This document shows, one piece after another, positions 8,718 through 11,676 of a DNA stretch of 11,676 nucleotides. Positions within the stretch are counted from its first letter, which is position 1. Each line of letters opens with the position of its first letter. Made by a program: the position numbers and the translations under genes. The notes under the pieces were generated by a model. It saw only the letters and a list, made by a program, of their open reading frames with translations, searched no databases and was not told the origin of the DNA. This DNA comes from an uncultured Eubacteriales bacterium. Lineage in GTDB: Bacteria > Bacillota > Clostridia > Christensenellales > Borkfalkiaceae. Location of the stretch: positions 1 through 11,676 of the forward strand of contig CATYEP010000048.1 of the NCBI GenBank assembly GCA_958405585.1. The letters run 5' to 3'.

Positions 8718-10823
8718 ATGAAGAATCATCGCAAAATACGGCAGGGTGCAGATAAAATTATCCAAGGTAAAATTATGAAAAAATTTGATTTTCACGGCGC
8801 TGAATTCATTGCACAAAATAAGACGATCCGTCTTATGAAATTGTTCGGAATGGATATGGAGCCGGAGGAATGGGTGCATGAAAGATCGGTCGGGATTTTC
8901 AATGTCTTTGCATCCCTGAGCTGTTATCGGCCGCAATTGATTCGGGCGGTTGCAGAGAAAAACACGTTTCGCGCAATTTTCGAAGCGGATAAAAAACTGC
9001 GGTATGTCAGTTTATGGGAGTTTGACAGGGAGTTAAAGCTTGTGGTAAGGCAGGATTATGTGGAAAACATTTCACAGGATGACATCCTGCTGAACAGGGC
9101 ATGCATGCATTTTGTACTCCGAAATGACAGACTGCAAAGTTTTTGTCAGAATAATGTTTCTTGTCAGGAAAACATAGGTACGTGGAAGGATATTGAACAC
9201 GGAGGATTTTTTCTTTCCTGCGAGGAAGGTAAAATTACGGGTGGAGCGACGCCTTTTCTTGCACTGAAAAATGTGCAGGGAGAGGGGCTGGTCTTTCATC
9301 TGGAACCGAACGGGAACTGGCAGATACGCTTAAAGACGCAGGCGTTCGGTTTCGGAAACGGCGGGAAAAGTCATGTTGAACTGGAACTTGGACAGCGCGA
9401 GCAGCAGTTTGCGATGCGATTAAAGCCCGGAGAAAAATTTTTTCTGCCCAAACTTATCGTGCAGGATCTGTGTGGCGGATTGTGCAATAGTACGCCCAAT
9501 CTGCACAGATATTTTTTGAAAAACTGCGGCAGCCGCAAGGAAATGCCGATAGGATATAATACTTGGTATGATATTTACGATACCATGGTCGCATCCAGAT
9601 TGCAAGAAAATTTGCAAACGGCGAAAGAACTGGGACTGGAGCAATTTACCATAGACGCCGGCTGGTTCGGAGGAAGTATCAAAGAAAGAGAATGGTACGA
9701 CCAAGTCGGAGATTGGACAGAAAAGGGCAGCGAAAGTTTTGGTATGACGTTGCAGGAATTTTCCCGAAAAGTAAGGGAAAGCGGGCTGAAATTCGGCTTG
9801 TGGCTGGAACCGGAAAGAGTTTCGGAGCTTTCGCCCGTATATCGGGAAAATCCAGAATATTTTACGCCCGGGGACAACAGGGCGTATCCTGAAATTTTTT
9901 ACAAATGGAAAATTTACGAACAGGAACCCTATGATCGGGTGAAACAACTGATCTGCGGGTTGATCGAAACATACCATTTGTCATGGCTGCTTTTGGATTT
10001 CAACTTAGAACTGTATTACGATGAAACATTTTCGGAAAGTTATCGCTATTATCGGGCTTGGAATCGCCTGATTGCAGAGGTCAGAGAAAAATACCCCGAA
10101 ACCGTGATCGAAGGCTGTGCGGCAGGGGGGATGCGTTCGGATCTTTCATCCGCGAAAAGTTTTGATTGTCTGTATCTCAACGACAACGTAAATCCTTGGG
10201 ATTCGTTTGCCGCATACGTGCAGGGTACATTGCGGCTGCCTCCGTTTAAAATCGACCGTTGGTGCTGTATAAAGCGAGGCGCGGACGAAGAATTTGGGAC
10301 GGGCAAAGACGTGGGAAGAAGAGAAACCGTCGCCGTCACATCCGGTTCCGGCGCGGGCTGGGGGCAGGCGGAACGGGTTTCCGTCAATTTTGCCTGCGCC
10401 TTGGCTCTGCATCCGATCATGTCTTTCAGCGGAGATCTGCGCAGACTTTCGTCGGCGCAGAAAGAAATAGTAAAAAAATATGTGGCTTTCCAGAAAGAGT
10501 ATAGAAAAATCTATGACGGAAGCATACTTTTTTACGAAAGCGATGATTTTTTGAAGAGCGGAAATAGGGAAGGCACCGTTTTTCTGCAGTATTGCAATGA
10601 AGAACGAGATATCAGTCTGGTGCACGCTTATCGTTTCATGGATTGCGGCGGAAGAACTTTTGTACTGAAAAACCTCAAAAGAATCAAACGTTACCGCGTT
10701 TTTGATCCCATTTATAAAAAGGAATGGGGAATATTCAGCGGGAAGGAACTGATGGAGAAGGGCATCAAACTCGATTTGATCGGAGATCATAGTGCCCGTA
10801 TATTATGCGTCGAACGGGCATAA
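8718..10823 (+). CDS. GH36 alpha-galactosidase-like glycosidase
   Basis: This intact gene encodes 701 residues from ATG 8718, which overlaps the preceding TGA as ATGA. An in-frame ATG at 8775 has AAGG seven bases upstream (8764-8767) and starts MKKFDFHGAEF; I consider it equally likely (682 residues). Order: N-terminal beta-sandwich to about residue 270, then a (beta/alpha)8 barrel. Barrel motifs are GYNTWYDIYDTM, FTIDAGWFGG, FGLWLEPERVS, WLLLDFN with nucleophile candidate D427, CAAGGMRSD, and LNDNVN with acid/base candidate D489 (8718 numbering). A small C-terminal beta domain follows. GH36 retaining enzymes release alpha-galactose or alpha-N-acetylgalactosamine. No signal peptide is seen, so it probably acts in the cytoplasm. 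The family's usual Lys two places before the nucleophile (KWDxN) is Leu here, and NDNVN differs from the usual SDxTD, so the substrate may not be plain galactose. It is the last gene of the operon. Confidence 0.85.
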   Translation: MKNHRKIRQGADKIIQGKIMKKFDFHGAEFIAQNKTIRLMKLFGMDMEPEEWVHERSVGIFNVFASLSCYRPQLIRAVAEKNTFRAIFEADKKLRYVSLWEFDRELKLVVRQDYVENISQDDILLNRACMHFVLRNDRLQSFCQNNVSCQENIGTWKDIEHGGFFLSCEEGKITGGATPFLALKNVQGEGLVFHLEPNGNWQIRLKTQAFGFGNGGKSHVELELGQREQQFAMRLKPGEKFFLPKLIVQDLCGGLCNSTPNLHRYFLKNCGSRKEMPIGYNTWYDIYDTMVASRLQENLQTAKELGLEQFTIDAGWFGGSIKEREWYDQVGDWTEKGSESFGMTLQEFSRKVRESGLKFGLWLEPERVSELSPVYRENPEYFTPGDNRAYPEIFYKWKIYEQEPYDRVKQLICGLIETYHLSWLLLDFNLELYYDETFSESYRYYRAWNRLIAEVREKYPETVIEGCAAGGMRSDLSSAKSFDCLYLNDNVNPWDSFAAYVQGTLRLPPFKIDRWCCIKRGADEEFGTGKDVGRRETVAVTSGSGAGWGQAERVSVNFACALALHPIMSFSGDLRRLSSAQKEIVKKYVAFQKEYRKIYDGSILFYESDDFLKSGNREGTVFLQYCNEERDISLVHAYRFMDCGGRTFVLKNLKRIKRYRVFDPIYKKEWGIFSGKELMEKGIKLDLIGDHSARILCVERA

Positions 10824-10865
10824 AACACCAAAGAAAAATAAATTCAGATATTTCCCCCCAAATTA

Positions 10866-10910
10866 AGGCAGACAGGAGGCGGGCATTTTATGCCCGCCTC
10901 CTGTCTGCCT
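10866..10910. terminator. Perfect 20-bp hairpin, probable bidirectional terminator
   Basis: Arm 10866-10885 is the exact reverse complement of 10891-10910. One further T-A pair can form, leaving a three-base TTT loop. The stem is GC-rich and lies 42 bases after the GH36 stop. Neither side has a clean U tract: the plus side continues CGCGTTTTCGG and the minus side TAATTTGGGGGG. A classical intrinsic terminator is therefore not certain; it may stop transcription from both sides or protect the operon's 3' end. Confidence 0.55.
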
Positions 10911-10980
10911 CGCGTTTTCGGTTAACTCTTTACCGTCTTAGCCGTGGTTCAATTTTGGTTTCATTAAATAAAAAAGCAGA

Positions 10981-10994
10981 ATCCGTATACGGAT
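10981..10994. repeat. 14-bp perfect palindrome
   Basis: The sequence ATCCGTATACGGAT equals its own reverse complement. Read on the minus strand it is followed, after five bases, by a TTTTTTATTT stretch, so a 5-bp stem with a TATA loop could act as a weak terminator for the BMC gene. A regulator binding site is also possible, but it is not near a promoter I can recognise. Confidence 0.4.
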
Positions 10995-11074
10995 AAAAGT
11001 GTAAGTTTGCGTTTGCTAAATACAGGCAAACGAAATGTGCGGAGAAACAAAATGAAAAAACGGTATCCTTCTGT

Positions 11075-11676
11075 TCAATCTAAGTAGGATGTTCCCGGAA
11101 CTTCAGGATAGCTTCCCATGGCGATCAGAAGTTCAAGCCCTGTTTTTCGCGCGGCAAGAACAGCTTCTTTTACCGCCGCGGCATCTCCCGAAAAGGCCAG
11201 GATCACTTCATTGGAATGACTTGTTCCTTTGTCAGGAGTCATATATCGTACGATTTCAATTTGAGCGGCTTTCATTGCATTATCGGCCATGACCAATCCG
11301 ATTGCGGCAGGGGATCCCGCCAAAAAGCCGAAGGCCTGATTCGCTTTTGCGGAAAATGCTTTTTGCAAAACTTTTCCTGCGGAAGTAGAATAAGTGAATT
11401 CCAGGTGTCCTGCCTGGCTTATATACAATTCACCTGCATATTTGTCCGTGAGGGATAATGCGATTTCAATTGCTTTGCGCACGTCGGAAGGGGTATTTCC
11501 GCCAATCACTACATAGTTTCCGTGACCGCCCCAGCCTTTTGTATCGCGCGGTAATTCTATATCCAGTACTTCTGTGTTTGTCATTTTTACGGCTTCATCC
11601 AGAGCCGTTAACTGTCCTGCCGCTCCCGTTCTGGAACTGTAAACGCCCAGACAGCGGTATTTTTCACCCACGCCCA
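11075..11676 (-). CDS. Bacterial microcompartment shell protein, PduB/EtuB type (N-terminus missing)
   Basis: Tandem BMC-domain trimeric shell protein that tiles the facets of a metabolic microcompartment. The frame is open to the right edge, so the apparent GTG start at 11671-11669 is not the real one; about 70 N-terminal residues are probably missing compared with PduB. Diagnostic sequence includes KYRCLGVYSSRTGA, TNTEVLDIELPRDTKGWGGHG and, in the second BMC domain, SPAAIGLVMADNAMKAAQIE, PDKGTSHSNEVILAFSGD and AVKEAVLAARKTGLELL. It ends in TGA (11077-11075) after VPGTSYLD. Two BMC domains are visible, roughly residues 5-95 and 100-185 of this fragment. It is transcribed convergently to the glycosidase operon and presumably belongs to a BMC locus extending to the right. 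The shell family is confident; the encapsulated pathway cannot be told from this window. Confidence 0.93.
   Translation of the reverse strand, partial: GVGEKYRCLGVYSSRTGAAGQLTALDEAVKMTNTEVLDIELPRDTKGWGGHGNYVVIGGNTPSDVRKAIEIALSLTDKYAGELYISQAGHLEFTYSTSAGKVLQKAFSAKANQAFGFLAGSPAAIGLVMADNAMKAAQIEIVRYMTPDKGTSHSNEVILAFSGDAAAVKEAVLAARKTGLELLIAMGSYPEVPGTSYLD

Larger units (their letters stand above)
7661..8721 (+). pseudogene. UroD-superfamily protein 2, with an internal TGA and a frameshift
   Basis: The joined gene is about 353 residues, normal for the superfamily. From the ATG it reads MSRESGWAAINLEKPERIP, then TGA at 7718-7720. The same frame continues TEYSAHFHWDLVKKVTGIDVD and AHSHNCFGGFYTKMGHAAY to about 8020. 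It then shifts by -1 into IDKSDVLRKINEDYRMNLE and on to the TGA at 8719-8721. Superfamily motifs include MTGTYISCFSGLIELFGWE, IMIHDDLCWTSGL, YRRYVFPVLKK, LFTSDGNY and a C-terminal GNHIPPNTPVENA, close to the usual UroD ending. It is clearly different from UroD-like 1, so the pair is not a recent tandem duplicate. No HxC zinc motif is visible and the reaction is unknown. The downstream pieces 7778-8068 and 8065-8721 would be called separately by gene finders. With two independent lesions it is the most damaged gene in the operon. Confidence 0.82.
10824..11074 (+). other. Convergent intergenic region
   Basis: This 251-bp gap lies between the GH36 stop and the 3' end of the minus-strand BMC gene. 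It is AT-rich apart from a GC-rich hairpin and carries no convincing gene. It contains a C6 run (10854-10859), the 20-bp hairpin, a 14-bp palindrome, and a 7-bp inverted repeat with arms 11010-11016 and 11026-11032. I see no clear promoter in either direction, as expected between convergent genes. Confidence 0.6.

Noticed and set aside
6509..8721. Heme biosynthesis genes (HemE)
   Set aside because: The HemE N-terminal Arg-rich substrate motif is absent in both proteins, two divergent copies sit among glycosidases, and no other heme gene is present.
10805..10996. 63-codon plus-strand frame after GH36
   Set aside because: It overlaps the GH36 end, runs through the hairpin, has no ribosome binding site and low-complexity composition.
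11052..11087. Short plus-strand frame MKKRYPSVQSK after GCGGAG
   Set aside because: It has only 11 codons, overlaps the end of the BMC gene in antisense, and has no promoter or conserved feature.

Overview
The window looks like part of an anaerobic, fermentative Clostridia-type (Firmicutes) genome, plausibly a gut lineage. This rests on moderate GC, strong AGGAG/GGAGG ribosome binding sites, a glycosidase operon mixing GH38, GH4 and GH36 members with non-heme UroD-like proteins, and a neighbouring PduB/EtuB-type bacterial microcompartment (BMC) shell gene. The taxonomic call is an inference from gene content and is not firm.

Layout: positions 2-10823 hold one plus-strand block of six tightly packed genes. 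In order they are a 5'-truncated TIM-barrel glycosidase-like protein of unassigned family, a GH38 alpha-mannosidase, a GH4 NAD/metal-dependent glycosidase with a CHGV motif, two different UroD-superfamily proteins, and a GH36 alpha-galactosidase-like protein. Junctions are 24 bp, 4 bp, a 1-base TGATG overlap, 43 bp and an ATGA overlap, so the block reads as one polycistronic glycan-degradation operon. A 251-bp convergent intergenic region follows (10824-11074). It holds a perfect 20-bp hairpin and a 14-bp palindrome. The minus-strand BMC shell gene then runs off the right edge.

The main peculiarity is that five of the six operon genes are interrupted. There are single-base shifts in the first gene, the GH4 gene and both UroD-like genes, an in-frame TAA in the GH38 gene, and an in-frame TGA in the second UroD-like gene. 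GH36 and the BMC gene are uninterrupted. The sequence on each side of every lesion still reads as good protein, so the lesions are recent, or are sequencing errors, or in part are recoding sites. The first UroD-like gene breaks exactly at an in-phase A_AAA_AAG heptamer followed by a small GC-rich hairpin, which is the arrangement of a programmed -1 frameshift. The GH38 stop lies in a 9-base near-duplication, which is hard to explain as a homopolymer error.

If functional, the enzymes would trim alpha-linked mannose, galactose-type and possibly uronic acid residues from a complex oligosaccharide inside the cell. No transporter, regulator or sugar kinase is visible. The role of the paired UroD-like proteins in such operons is unknown, and they are the best candidate here for undescribed biochemistry.
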